DNA from: Bacteroidota bacterium
GTDB taxonomy: Bacteria > Bacteroidota > Bacteroidia > Chitinophagales > LD1
Length of the DNA stretch: 40,147 nt
Assembly (NCBI GenBank): GCA_947479455.1
Contig: CANJZE010000028.1
Coordinates: forward strand, 1-40,147
Direction of reading: 5' to 3'
The notes beneath the pieces are model-generated. The model had not been told where the DNA came from, did no database searches, and saw only the letters and a program-made list of their open reading frames with translations. Both the position numbers and the translations under genes were made by a program. Shown one piece after another: positions 8,736-17,080 of the stretch (position 1 is its first letter; each line of letters begins with the position of its first letter).

Positions 8736-10034
8736 ATGAAAAAAGAATTTGCAGAAATTATTAACAAGATTGCCTCACAAGGCCGCGAACACGGTCTTCT
8801 CCATTTAGTCAACGAACTTGATGAGTTCGATGGCAAACACCTTCGGGTAAAAGGGAAGGACTACATTTATTTTAGTTCATGCAGTTACATGGGTTTGGAA
8901 ACAAACGAAAAAATGAAAGCTGCAGCCATCGATGCAGTGCAACGGTACGGTACTCAGTTCTCTACTTCACGCACTTCATGCTCTCTTAAACTTTACGAAG
9001 AGCTAGAAGAATTGCTTACGCAAATTATGGGCAAGCCTGTTTACCTCGCGCCTACAACTTCGCTTGGGCACATTAGCACCATTCCAACTATTATGGATGA
9101 AAACGATGCTATTATTATGGACCAGCAGGTTCACAACAGCGTGAAGAACGCAGTGCAAATGGTAAAACCCGAAGGTGTTTACACGGAGATTATTAAGCAC
9201 AACAACATGGAGCATCTGGAAACGCGCATTCAAATTTTGCGTCAAAACCACAAACGTGTGTGGTACATGTGCGATAGTATTTATTCAATCTATGGCGACA
9301 CCGCACCATTTGGTGTGCTCAACGATTTCTTAAACAAGTACGAAGAGTTTCATTTATACGTAGATGATGCACACGGTATGAGTTGGACCGGCAAACACGG
9401 TCGAGGATATGCATTGAGCCAAATGCCGTTTCACCCGCGCATGATTGTAACTTCATCTTTAGCTAAAGGCTTTGGAAGTAATGGCGGTGTGTTGGCTTTT
9501 TATAATGAAGAGCAAAAACGATTGATTCAACACTGCGGTAGTTCAAGTATTTTCTCGGGCCCTATTCAACCCGCTGTGTTGGGTGCAAGTATTGCTTCGG
9601 CAAAAATTCACCTGAGCAATGAAATTGAAACCTTGCAAGATGATTTGTATGAGCGCATGTTTTTCTTTACACAAACAGCAGCCAAGTACAACATTCCTCT
9701 TATCAATGACGAACTCACTCCTATTTTTTATATAGGCACGGGCAAGCAAGAGGTTGGTTACAAAACGTGTAAGTTTTTACAAAATGAAGGTTACTTCAGT
9801 AACCACATGATGTTCCCTACCGTGCCTATGAAAAATTCGGGTATGCGAATTACGCTTACTCGCCATCATTCATTACAGGATATCAATAATATTTTGGAGC
9901 GCATTGCTTATGCAATTCCTAAGTTTATGAAGGAAGAAAATTATAGTATGGAGGAACTCTATACAGATTTTGGTATCAAGAAAATGGAGAAAGCTATTGA
10001 AATGGAACCCTTCAGAAGATTGAAAGTGGCTTAG
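8736..10034 (+). CDS. Alpha-oxoamine synthase-type PLP enzyme (serine palmitoyltransferase / cysteate acyltransferase candidate)
   Basis: This 432-aa fold-type I PLP enzyme has the AOS/KBL order of motifs. His133 (VHNS) would stack on the cofactor. 'YVDDAHGMSW' supplies the Asp and His (H213) that hold PLP. 'VTSSLAKGFGSNGG' carries the Schiff-base Lys244. The ending 'MRITLTRHHSLQDINNIL' is typical of the group. These enzymes condense an amino acid with an acyl-CoA or acyl-ACP with loss of CO2. In Bacteroidota the usual members make 3-ketosphinganine (SPT), sulfonolipid precursors (cysteate acyltransferase) or KAPA/amino-ketobutyrate. No bio or threonine genes are nearby, so a membrane-lipid role is my preference, but substrate cannot be read from sequence. 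The gene stands alone between divergent and convergent neighbours and ends at a strong terminator. The ATG at 8736 is well placed. Confidence 0.75.
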   Translation: MKKEFAEIINKIASQGREHGLLHLVNELDEFDGKHLRVKGKDYIYFSSCSYMGLETNEKMKAAAIDAVQRYGTQFSTSRTSCSLKLYEELEELLTQIMGKPVYLAPTTSLGHISTIPTIMDENDAIIMDQQVHNSVKNAVQMVKPEGVYTEIIKHNNMEHLETRIQILRQNHKRVWYMCDSIYSIYGDTAPFGVLNDFLNKYEEFHLYVDDAHGMSWTGKHGRGYALSQMPFHPRMIVTSSLAKGFGSNGGVLAFYNEEQKRLIQHCGSSSIFSGPIQPAVLGASIASAKIHLSNEIETLQDDLYERMFFFTQTAAKYNIPLINDELTPIFYIGTGKQEVGYKTCKFLQNEGYFSNHMMFPTVPMKNSGMRITLTRHHSLQDINNILERIAYAIPKFMKEENYSMEELYTDFGIKKMEKAIEMEPFRRLKVA

Positions 10035-10056
10035 CCTTTTTGGTTTTGTCATTCAC

Positions 10057-10097
10057 AAACCCGCCTGACTCTGTGAGTCAGCGGGTTTTGTTTTTTA
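10057..10097 (+). terminator. Rho-independent terminator after the PLP enzyme gene
   Basis: AAACCCGC plus TGACTC (10057-10071, one bulged C at 10065) pairs with GAGTCA plus GCGGGTTT (10075-10088) across a 3-nt loop. A T-rich tail (TTGTTTTTT) follows. This is one of the strongest terminators in the window. Confidence 0.88.
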
Positions 10098-10228
10098 CAT
10101 ATCGAGCGATAGTACAACTAAGCAATGTTTGGGCAAAGCAATTCATGCCTTCATTAAAATCAGTGTTAATTATTCTCAACCATTTTAAAGCATGAACAAT
10201 ATTTCGCCAATAAACAGTTCTTGATTCA

Positions 10229-10236
10229 TAAATTTG
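10229..10236 (+). promoter_or_regulatory. -7 box candidate just before the GTG start at 10241
   Basis: TAAATTTG matches TAnnTTTG exactly. It ends 4 nt before the GTG start, which would give an almost leaderless transcript. No TTTG lies 19 nt upstream. The close spacing either means leaderless expression or that the box is fortuitous. Confidence 0.35.
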
Positions 10237-10240
10237 CTTT

Positions 10241-10873
10241 GTGAAAAAAACAATCCTTCTCTCCATTATCGGCCTTTTCATTTTCAATACATGCTTTTCG
10301 CAAAAACAGGAACGGCTAATTCAGTTTTCGGGATATACACTTACGGCCGATAGTTTAATGGGAGTTCCATTTGCCCATATTACGATTCTTAACCGAGGTC
10401 GTGTAGCCACTGCTGGCCCCGATGGTTTCTTTTCTTTTGCGGCTCATGAAGCCGACACGCTCTATTTTACCTGTATTGGTTTTTCACCGGTGCGTTATGT
10501 TATACCTGCAAAATTAGAACTCGATAAATTTTCTGTCATTCAAATTATGGCGAAGAGTGAAAATTATTTGCCAACTACTATTATTTATCCATGGGGTGGT
10601 CGGGAACAATTTCCAAGGGCATTTATTGATTTGCATTTGCCTGATGATGATTTACAACGTGCTAAAAAGAACATGGACAGAGAACGATTGGCAGAATTAG
10701 GAGAGCGATTAGAAATGGATGGAGGTGAAGCCGGTAGCATGGCCTTAAGAAACACTTCGGCAAAAACCTACTATTACGGACAATTGCCACCGCAAAATAT
10801 TTTCAATCCTCTTGCCTGGGCAGAATTCATACGAGCCTGGAAGCGCGGAGATTTTAAAAAGAAAGATAAGTAG
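10241..10873 (+). CDS. Secreted protein with carboxypeptidase-regulatory-like (CarboxypepD_reg) domain
   Basis: The 210-aa product starts with GTG and a clear signal peptide (MKKTILLSIIGLFIFNTCFS, then QKQE). Residues about 30-110 look like the beta-sandwich 'carboxypeptidase regulatory-like' domain common in Bacteroidota exported proteins: 'DSLMGVPFAHITILNRGR', 'AGPDGFFSFAAHEADTLYF', 'CIGFSPVRYVIP'. The second half is charged and helical (DDDLQRAKKNMDRERLAEL) and ends KKKDK. Stand-alone proteins of this type are abundant in the phylum and their role is unknown. The gene converges with rsmI, leaving 7 nt between the stops. The GTG start is preferred because it alone keeps the signal peptide; the next Met is at residue 40. 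Confidence 0.72.
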   Translation: MKKTILLSIIGLFIFNTCFSQKQERLIQFSGYTLTADSLMGVPFAHITILNRGRVATAGPDGFFSFAAHEADTLYFTCIGFSPVRYVIPAKLELDKFSVIQIMAKSENYLPTTIIYPWGGREQFPRAFIDLHLPDDDLQRAKKNMDRERLAELGERLEMDGGEAGSMALRNTSAKTYYYGQLPPQNIFNPLAWAEFIRAWKRGDFKKKDK

Positions 10874-10880
10874 GCCTGGC

Positions 10881-11549
10881 TCAGACATTCGAAATCACTA
10901 CTACAAACTCACCTCTCGGTTCTTTTTTTGTAAAGTGGAGAATCAATTCATCGGCAGTTCCGCGAATTGTTTCTTCAAACATCTTTGATATTTCTCGGGA
11001 GCATGAAATCTTTCTTTCGATGCCTATGTGCAGTTTCAATTCTTCCAACAATTTTAAAATGCGGAACGGTGATTCATAGAGCAAAATTGTTTTTTCAATA
11101 GCGGCTACTTCTTTCAGCTTGGTTTGTCTGCCTTTCTTGTGCGGTAGAAAGCCAATGAAAACAAATTCATCGGTCGCAAATCCAGAATTGACTAAAGCAG
11201 GAACAAAAGCCGTAGCACCGGGTAAGCATTCCACCGAAATATTTTCAGCAATACAGGCAGCAATTAAAATATGACCAGGGTCAGAGATACCAGGTGTACC
11301 TCCATCGCTTACTAAAGCTATGGTGATTCCCGACTTTATTTTTTCGGTAACAGACTCAACAGATTTGTACTCATTAAATTTGTGGTAGGGGAGAAGTTGC
11401 TTTTTAATTTGAAAGTGGTCGAGCAGTTTTTTTGTTTGGCGGGTATCTTCTGCCAAAACTAAATCTGCTTCTTTCAAAATACGCAAAGCACGAAGTGTAA
11501 TGTCTTCTAAATTTCCAACAGGAGTGGGAACAACAAATAGTTTAGACAT
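10881..11549 (-). CDS. rsmI: 16S rRNA (cytidine(1402)-2'-O)-methyltransferase
   Basis: RsmI methylates the 2'-OH of C1402 in 16S rRNA using SAM, in the ribosome decoding centre. The 222-aa protein shows the family sequence throughout: LFVVPTPVGNLEDITLRAL at the N-terminus, 'DLVLAEDTRQTKKLL', the glycine motif 'ALVSDGGTPGISDPG' for SAM, 'ECLPGATAFVPALVNSGF' and 'FIGFLPHKKGRQTKL'. It has the tetrapyrrole-methylase fold. It is slightly shorter at the C-terminus than the E. coli enzyme, which is common in Bacteroidota. It is the last gene of the minus-strand housekeeping run, 57 nt after purS, with a small CCCGC/GCGGG hairpin in that gap. Confidence 0.95.
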   Translation of the reverse strand: MSKLFVVPTPVGNLEDITLRALRILKEADLVLAEDTRQTKKLLDHFQIKKQLLPYHKFNEYKSVESVTEKIKSGITIALVSDGGTPGISDPGHILIAACIAENISVECLPGATAFVPALVNSGFATDEFVFIGFLPHKKGRQTKLKEVAAIEKTILLYESPFRILKLLEELKLHIGIERKISCSREISKMFEETIRGTADELILHFTKKEPRGEFVVVISNV

Positions 11550-11583
11550 TTTTCAAAGTCCCCTTTAGGAGAATTTTGTTTCA

Positions 11584-11601
11584 TCCCGCCATTTAGCGGG
11601 A
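11584..11601 (-). other. Small hairpin between purS and rsmI
   Basis: TCCCGC (11584-11589) and GCGGGA (11596-11601) form a 6-bp stem with a 6-nt loop directly after the purS stop. No T-run follows on the minus strand. It could attenuate or stabilise the intercistronic RNA, or be meaningless. Confidence 0.35.
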
Positions 11602-11606
11602 AGGGG

Positions 11607-11858
11607 TTATTCAGCTATTAACTCAAACTTAAATCCTTCCATTATAGGATTGGCGAGAAGTTTTTTGCAGGCGTTTTCTACCTGAGTTTGTGCTTCTTCT
11701 TTTGTATTTGCACTTAATTTAATGGTGATGTGTTTACCCACACGCACATCATCTACACTATTGAAATTCATTTTTTGCAAACCGTGTGCTACGGCTTTGC
11801 CTTGTGGGTCGAGTAATTCTTTGAGAGGCATTACGTCAATTTCTGCTCTGTAATTCAT
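11607..11858 (-). CDS. purS: Phosphoribosylformylglycinamidine synthase subunit PurS
   Basis: PurS is the small subunit of the three-part FGAM synthase (PurL-PurQ-PurS). It bridges glutaminase and synthetase in step 4 of purine synthesis. The 83-aa protein has the family pattern: 'YRAEIDVMPLKELLDPQGKA', 'GLQKMNFNSVDDVRVGKHI', 'ANPIMEGFKFEL'. Length is normal. purL and purQ are not in the window. Its ATG overlaps the stop of pssA by 4 nt (11855-11858), so it should be translationally coupled to phospholipid synthesis, an unusual partnership. Confidence 0.93.
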   Translation of the reverse strand: MNYRAEIDVMPLKELLDPQGKAVAHGLQKMNFNSVDDVRVGKHITIKLSANTKEEAQTQVENACKKLLANPIMEGFKFELIAE

Positions 11859-12574
11859 TTCGAAATAATTTTTTGTGTAATTGAAACTAGTATGTAAAGA
11901 ATAACAATTAAGGAAACAGCTGCGAATTTAAGAGCCGCCAATAAACCAATGGAAAGAATTATAAACAGATAACGTATTTCATTTCCTTTAAAACCAAACG
12001 ATTTGAATTTAAAACCGAACATGGGTATATCAACCAGCATTAATACGGAAAGAGAAACAATAGTGGTGTACAAAACTTTAGCGCTTAAAATATGATGAGC
12101 TAAACCAAAAGGATTGTGAAGCAATATCAGTAACAGACCTACCACAAAAATTGTAGCTGCCGGTGTTGCAAGTCCATAAAAATTTTCTGACTGACGTGTA
12201 TCTAAATTAAACTTAGCCAAACGCAGGGCGGCAAACAAGGTAACTATAAACGCAGGAACTGAATACGCATACATTCTGTTCAGTGAAAAAACAACCTCAC
12301 TGGTTTCGTATTTCATAAACAAGAGGTGGAATAAAATTGCCCCTGGCACAAAACCAAAACTCACCACATCAGCCAATGAATCTAATTGTTTACCAAGTTC
12401 ACTTGAGCTTTTAGTAAACCGTGCAGCAAAGCCATCTAGAAAATCTGCCACCAATGCAATCAACACACAATAAGGAACCCATTCGATTTGATAGCCGAAT
12501 AGAAACACAATAGCTAAACAACCTGCAAAAAGATTGACGAGCGTGAAAAGATTCGGGAGATTGAAAAGTTTCAT
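11855..12574 (-). CDS. pssA: CDP-diacylglycerol-serine O-phosphatidyltransferase
   Basis: PssA transfers phosphatidyl from CDP-diacylglycerol to serine, the committed step toward phosphatidylethanolamine. This 239-aa integral membrane protein contains the complete CDP-alcohol phosphatidyltransferase signature: D44-x2-D47-G48-x2-A51-R52-x8-G61-x3-D65-x3-D69 (DFLDGFAARF, then GKQLDSLADVVSFGF). About seven hydrophobic segments follow. The opening 'LPNLFTLVNLFAGCLAI' is typical of the PssA branch. It overlaps the HEPN gene upstream by 4 nt (ATGA at 12571-12574) and purS downstream by 4 nt. No psd gene is seen. Confidence 0.93.
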   Translation of the reverse strand: MKLFNLPNLFTLVNLFAGCLAIVFLFGYQIEWVPYCVLIALVADFLDGFAARFTKSSSELGKQLDSLADVVSFGFVPGAILFHLLFMKYETSEVVFSLNRMYAYSVPAFIVTLFAALRLAKFNLDTRQSENFYGLATPAATIFVVGLLLILLHNPFGLAHHILSAKVLYTTIVSLSVLMLVDIPMFGFKFKSFGFKGNEIRYLFIILSIGLLAALKFAAVSLIVILYILVSITQKIISK

Positions 12575-12954
12575 TGATTATTCTTGAAATAAGTTGAAGT
12601 GTAATTGAAAAAAGATTTTGCAAAGTCCAAAGCTTCTTGTGCTTCCTCTTTCGAAATTTCGGCATCTACATCATAGTCGGCTGCTAATCTTTCCTGAAAT
12701 ATTCTGTCGTATAGTTTTGCCTTTTCCATTTCAAACTTCCCCGTTTTTACAAATAACTCATTGAACTTTGATTTAAGACCTGAATGAGTTTTTGCGAATA
12801 CATTTTCAGAAAGCACTAATGCCTGAGCACAATAAAATAATGAGTAGTAAGAACGATTGATGGAGCCCTTCGTCAATGAATTATTCAACAGAACTTCAGC
12901 GGAGTCAATAGAATCTTGTGAGTTATTCAGATAATCATCGGGATTAAAATTCAT
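12571..12954 (-). CDS. HEPN domain protein (UPF0332-like)
   Basis: The 127-aa all-helical protein has the UPF0332/HEPN features 'NRSYYSLFYCAQALVL', 'AKTHSGLKSKFNELFVKTG' and 'FQERLAADYD'. HEPN proteins paired with a minimal nucleotidyltransferase form toxin-antitoxin or regulatory modules. Many HEPN members are RNases using an R-x4-6-H motif. I do not find a canonical R-x4-6-H here: the equivalent position reads R-LAA-DY, so catalytic activity is doubtful. It overlaps its nucleotidyltransferase partner upstream (12951-12954) and pssA downstream by 4 nt each, so all three are likely to be translated in a coupled way. That makes a purely selfish toxin role less likely. Confidence 0.82.
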   Translation of the reverse strand: MNFNPDDYLNNSQDSIDSAEVLLNNSLTKGSINRSYYSLFYCAQALVLSENVFAKTHSGLKSKFNELFVKTGKFEMEKAKLYDRIFQERLAADYDVDAEISKEEAQEALDFAKSFFNYTSTYFKNNQ

Positions 12955-13271
12955 ACTACTTTTCCTTCGGTTCTTAAAAAATAATAGAAAACCTTATCTG
13001 TTTGGTTGAGCAAACTATTGTTTATTGGTTTGTAAGAAATATCTGCATTGTGTTCCAGCATTACAGGAAAAACAACATTCACCATTTGAGATATTTCCTT
13101 AAAGGAATTTATTGTTTCGTCTTTCAGTACTACAGCAAAATCAAAATCTGAATCTTCACGGTTATCTCCACGGGCTTGTGAGCCATACAAAATAATTTTA
13201 TCTAAACGATTGCCGTAGAGTTGTGCAACCGCTTGTTTAAAATCTTTTATAACAGCTTCTTTATTTACCAT
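12951..13271 (-). CDS. Minimal nucleotidyltransferase (MNT) domain protein, partner of HEPN
   Basis: The 106-aa protein has the nucleotidyltransferase signature G-S-x10-D-x-D in 'YGSQARGDNREDSDFDFAVV', so the two catalytic Asp residues are present. In studied HEPN-MNT pairs (MntA-HepT) such proteins AMPylate the HEPN toxin to silence it. The pairing here, with a 4-nt overlap and the MNT gene first, is the usual arrangement. It begins 26 nt after the pepP stop, close enough to be read on the same transcript. The ATG at 13271 fits. Confidence 0.85.
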   Translation of the reverse strand: MVNKEAVIKDFKQAVAQLYGNRLDKIILYGSQARGDNREDSDFDFAVVLKDETINSFKEISQMVNVVFPVMLEHNADISYKPINNSLLNQTDKVFYYFLRTEGKVV

Positions 13272-13297
13272 AATTCAAAAATAAATTTTGTGATGTA

Positions 13298-14590
13298 TTA
13301 CTTGCTGTTCATAATACTTTCAATCTCTTCCGCCTCAATTGGAATATTCGCCATCAGGTCAATTGGTTTGCCTTTTGTAACCAATAAATTATTCTCAATT
13401 CTTATTCCCAAATTCTCCTCACGAATGTAAATGCCCGGCTCGCAGGTTAGCACTGCGCCTGCTTTTAGTTTGTCGAAACGATTGCCTACATCATGCACAT
13501 CTAAACCTAAAAAGTGTGCTGTGCCATGAGGAAAATATTTTTTGTAAAGAGGATTGTCTTTGTCTTGTTTCTTTACATCAGCTGCTTTGAGCAAACGAAG
13601 TTTTATCAATTCAGCTTCCATTATTTTGCGCACTTCATTATTCAAATCGTTGAGCACTGTACCCGCAGTCATTAAGTTGGCTGCCGCGCGATGTACTCGA
13701 AGGACCGCGTTATAAACAGATTTTTGTCGTGCGCTAAACTTACCGCTTACAGGAACCGTGCGCGTTAAGTCGGCATTGTAGTTGGCATATTCAGCTGCGC
13801 AATCCATCAATACTAATTCCCCCGCCTTACATTGTGCTTCGTTCGAAATGTAATGCAGTACACAAGCGTTTTCACCGGTGGCAACAATGGGTTCATAAGC
13901 ATGACCTGTGCCGCGGTTAATCATATATTCATGAGTAAGTTCAGCTTCAATTTCATATTCCCATACTCCGGGTTTAATAAACTTAAGCGCGCGTAAAAAT
14001 CCTTTGTTCGTTATGTCAATTGCTTTGCTTAATAAATCCAATTCAATTTTCGATTTTGGAACACGAAGTGCGTGAAGAATTGGGGAACTGCGAACGTATT
14101 TATGAAGCGGAAAATCGTGCATGACTTTGCGCGCAAATTTTACTTCGGTGGTTTCTCCCATAGAAACGCTGCGGTCGTGTTCGTTAGTATTTAAATAAAC
14201 GTGCTCAGCATAATGCATAAGCATATTAAAGATGCGCTCGAATGAATCATTCGAAAATGCTTCTGCCACTCCTGAAATTTGTTTGGCTTCTTCAGGTGTG
14301 TGCTTCTTGCCTTCCCAAGTCATAATAACTTCATTTGTTTTGCGAATGAATAACACTTCGCGGTACATTTCCTCGGGTGCATCAGGAAACAAAATCAAAA
14401 ACGTTTCTTCCTGGTCAATACCACTCAGGTAAAACAAATCGGGATTCTGTCGCCATTTGTAACTCGCATCGGCACTTCGGGTAATCATATCGTTGCTTAC
14501 AAAAACAGCCAAAGAGTTTTTCCTCATCTGCTTTGTAAAATTCTTTCTGTTTTGTTTAAACAGATCTGAGTTTATGACATCGTAACGCAT
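13298..14590 (-). CDS. pepP: Xaa-Pro aminopeptidase (aminopeptidase P)
   Basis: This cytoplasmic metallopeptidase removes N-terminal residues that precede proline. The 430-aa protein has the AMP_N domain (residues about 1-135, with 'RQNPDLFYLSGIDQEETFL') and the creatinase/pita-bread domain. The dinuclear metal ligands are visible: D263 (LMDCAAEYANY), D274 (ADLTRTVPVSG), H359 (HGTAHFLGLDVHDVG), E384 (CEPGIYI) and E399 (GIRIENN). Length is normal for PepP. It lies 78 nt after lepA and 26 nt before the MNT gene on the same strand. Confidence 0.94.
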   Translation of the reverse strand: MRYDVINSDLFKQNRKNFTKQMRKNSLAVFVSNDMITRSADASYKWRQNPDLFYLSGIDQEETFLILFPDAPEEMYREVLFIRKTNEVIMTWEGKKHTPEEAKQISGVAEAFSNDSFERIFNMLMHYAEHVYLNTNEHDRSVSMGETTEVKFARKVMHDFPLHKYVRSSPILHALRVPKSKIELDLLSKAIDITNKGFLRALKFIKPGVWEYEIEAELTHEYMINRGTGHAYEPIVATGENACVLHYISNEAQCKAGELVLMDCAAEYANYNADLTRTVPVSGKFSARQKSVYNAVLRVHRAAANLMTAGTVLNDLNNEVRKIMEAELIKLRLLKAADVKKQDKDNPLYKKYFPHGTAHFLGLDVHDVGNRFDKLKAGAVLTCEPGIYIREENLGIRIENNLLVTKGKPIDLMANIPIEAEEIESIMNSK

Positions 14591-14668
14591 AGAATAATTG
14601 TTGAAAGGCGAATGTAAATATTTAATGAAAGGAGGAAAGCAGTAAACCGATGGCGAAAATGTATTGGT

Positions 14669-16459
14669 TTAATCATTCAATTTCAACACCGCAATAAATG
14701 CTTGTTGCGGAACCTCTACTTTACCAAACTGACGCATTTTCTTTTTACCCTTCTTTTGTTTTTCGAGGAGTTTGCGTTTACGCGAAATATCACCACCATA
14801 ACATTTAGCTGTAACATCTTTGCGAATAGCCGAAATGGTTTCACGTGCAATAATTTTTGCACCGATGGCTGCCTGAATAGGAATCACAAACATTTGTCGT
14901 GGTATAATCTCTTTTAGTTTCTCACACATTCTTCTGCCAAAGTCTTCAGCTTTAGTACGGTGAATCATAGCTGAAAAAGCATCAACCTGTTCGGCATTTA
15001 AAAGAATATCGAGTTTTACTAAATCACCGGTTCGGTAGCCAATAGGGGAGTAGTCGAACGAAGCGTAACCGCGTGAAATAGATTTTAGTCTATCATAGAA
15101 ATCAAAAACAATTTCTGCCAATGGCATTTCAAAATGAAGTTCAACTCTGTCTTCGGTCAGGTAACTTTGATTGATAAGAATACCACGCTTGTCCATACAC
15201 AAAGTCATTATGGAACCTATGTATTCGGGCTTGGTAATTACTTGTGCTTTAATATATGGTTCTTCAATGCGTTCAATGCGTGTTATATCAGGCATATCAG
15301 CCGGATTGTGAATCGTAACCTTATCACCGTTACTCAAATAAGCATCGTAACTTACCTGCGGCACAGTGGTAATGATGGTCATATCATACTCGCGCTCTAA
15401 TCTTTCCTGCACAATTTCTAAGTGAAGCAAACCAAGGAACCCGCAACGGAAACCAAAGCCGAGTGCAATGGAAGTTTCAGGTTCAAACACCAGTGAAGCA
15501 TCGTTGAGTTGTAGTTTCTCTAAAGAATCGCGAAGATCGGTGTAATCATCGTTATCCATTGGGTAAATACCTGCAAACACCATTGGCTTCACATCTTCGA
15601 AACCATGAATGCCTTCGGCACATGGATTGTTTTTGAGCGTGATGGTATCACCTACTTTAATCTCTTTCGCGCTTTTTACTCCGGTAACAATGTAACCTAC
15701 ATCACCGCATTTTACTTCGGGGCGCGGTTCTAAATCAAAGCGAAGAATACCTACTTCATCGGCAATATAATTTCCACCGGTGTTGAAGAAATGAACCTGG
15801 TCGTTTTTCTTTAACGAGCCATCCATGATTCGGAAATAGGCAATGATTCCACGGAAGGAATTAAACATGCTATCAAAAATCAAGGCGCGCAACGGTGCAT
15901 CAGGATTTCCTTTTGGCGATGGAATTCGTTCAATGATGGCATCGAAAATTTTCTCTACTCCTATACCAGTTCTGCCGCTGGCATGAATAATTTCTTCGCG
16001 CTTGCAATCCAACAGGTTTACCATTTGGTCTTCTACCAATTCAGGATTTGCACCTTCCATATCAATTTTGTTGATGATGGGAATAATGGTTAAGCCCTGC
16101 TCCATGGCTAAGTAAAGATTCGATATAGTTTGCGCCTGAATACCTTGCGAAGCATCAATCAACAACAAGGCACCTTCGCAAGCGGCAAGTGAGCGCGAAA
16201 CTTCGTAACTAAAATCAACGTGACCTGGCGTGTCAATCAAATTCAACACATACTTCTTACCGTTTCTTAAAAAGTCTAATTGAATAGCATGGCTCTTGAT
16301 CGTTATGCCACGCTCGCGCTCTAAATCCATATTGTCGAGCACGGTGTCCATCATGTTGCGTTCGCTAATGGCTTTAGTGGTTTCAATCAGTCTGTCGGCA
16401 AGGGTGCTTTTGCCGTGGTCAATGTGGGCTATAATGCAGAAGTTGCGAATGTTTTCCAT
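14669..16459 (-). CDS. lepA: Elongation factor 4 (LepA), back-translocating GTPase
   Basis: LepA/EF4 is a ribosome-associated GTPase that acts in translation under stress and in 30S biogenesis. The 596-aa protein is full length. It has G1 '[14 protein letters not shown]' at residues 11-24, G3 '[12 protein letters not shown]', G4 'NKID', the EF-G-like domains, and the unique C-terminal domain ending in '[20 protein letters not shown]', which identifies LepA rather than EF-G or TypA. It heads the seven-gene minus-strand run that ends with rsmI, so at least two genes of that run concern the ribosome. The ATG at 16459 begins [16 protein letters not shown] as in other LepA proteins. Confidence 0.97.
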   Translation of the reverse strand: MENIRNFCIIAHIDHGKSTLADRLIETTKAISERNMMDTVLDNMDLERERGITIKSHAIQLDFLRNGKKYVLNLIDTPGHVDFSYEVSRSLAACEGALLLIDASQGIQAQTISNLYLAMEQGLTIIPIINKIDMEGANPELVEDQMVNLLDCKREEIIHASGRTGIGVEKIFDAIIERIPSPKGNPDAPLRALIFDSMFNSFRGIIAYFRIMDGSLKKNDQVHFFNTGGNYIADEVGILRFDLEPRPEVKCGDVGYIVTGVKSAKEIKVGDTITLKNNPCAEGIHGFEDVKPMVFAGIYPMDNDDYTDLRDSLEKLQLNDASLVFEPETSIALGFGFRCGFLGLLHLEIVQERLEREYDMTIITTVPQVSYDAYLSNGDKVTIHNPADMPDITRIERIEEPYIKAQVITKPEYIGSIMTLCMDKRGILINQSYLTEDRVELHFEMPLAEIVFDFYDRLKSISRGYASFDYSPIGYRTGDLVKLDILLNAEQVDAFSAMIHRTKAEDFGRRMCEKLKEIIPRQMFVIPIQAAIGAKIIARETISAIRKDVTAKCYGGDISRKRKLLEKQKKGKKKMRQFGKVEVPQQAFIAVLKLND

Positions 16460-16658
16460 GTTTTCAATTCCCGCTTTACAAGCGAGGGCGCGAATATAAA
16501 CGCAATTAGCAAAAATGAACTATGGTAACTTTTGTAGTTGTTGATGAAGTTTGAGTAGCGCAATTGGCTTCTCAATAATTGGTGGTAATCAGACAGCGAT
16601 ACAAATTGAAACTTGTGAAACTGTTATAGCGTATAAACTTATAATTAGCTTAACCCTT

Positions 16659-17057
16659 GTGAGAAAGATTTTTGTTTTAATGCTTCTTACTGTTTGTTTT
16701 TTTACATCACGCGCTTCGTGGGATGTACTCTTTTGCACCAATAGTGATAGCTTGGGTAACTGCAAAGGCAAAGGCGAAACCTTTAACTGGAATGGTGATA
16801 AAACTCCTATTGAATTGATTGTGTTGAATAAAGACGGGCTTGGTTTAGAGAAGATTCGTTACATGATTTTTAACATGAAGACCGACAGAGAAGGAAAATT
16901 GTATGCTGATTTATCGCTTACAACAAGACCTAAATCGCTGTTTGCTGTAAAGAAAATTTACTTCTACAAACCCGGTTATTATAAAGTTGATGTGTTGGAT
17001 GTGAACAATAATTTTCTCACCACCGGATTCATTACCATTAGCGATAGACCGGAGTAA
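16659..17057 (+). CDS. Small secreted protein of unknown function
   Basis: I choose the GTG at 16659, which gives about 132 aa beginning with a signal peptide (VRKIFVLMLLTVCFFTSRAS). A longer frame from a TTG at 16551 would bury this signal behind 36 unlikely residues. The mature part has two early cysteines (FCTNSDSLGNCKGKGETF). It continues with beta-rich sequence: 'PIELIVLNKDGLGLEKIRYM', 'KIYFYKPGYYKVDVLD', 'FLTTGFITISDRPE'. I do not recognise a family. The pattern suggests an immunoglobulin-like or C2-like exported fold. It is transcribed divergently from lepA and converges with the polyprenyl synthase gene. Confidence 0.68.
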   Translation: MRKIFVLMLLTVCFFTSRASWDVLFCTNSDSLGNCKGKGETFNWNGDKTPIELIVLNKDGLGLEKIRYMIFNMKTDREGKLYADLSLTTRPKSLFAVKKIYFYKPGYYKVDVLDVNNNFLTTGFITISDRPE

Positions 17058-17080
17058 AAGAGATTTTTTAAAAATCTCTT
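17058..17080. terminator. Bidirectional terminator spanning the stop codon of the polyprenyl synthase
   Basis: AAGAGATTTTT (17058-17068), a single central T, and AAAAATCTCTT (17070-17080) form a perfect 11-bp inverted repeat. On each strand the stem itself supplies the T-rich stretch. It begins right after the stop of the + gene and covers the last codons and stop of the minus gene, so it serves both converging genes. Confidence 0.72.

Noticed and set aside
12571-13271. Complete stand-alone toxin-antitoxin locus
   Set aside because: A plain MntA-HepT call was not adopted because the HEPN catalytic motif is not evident and the genes are fused into a housekeeping operon; the pair is described more cautiously.
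16551-16658. Upstream TTG-started extension of the small secreted protein
   Set aside because: It would place 36 residues before a good signal peptide; the GTG at 16659 is a better start.
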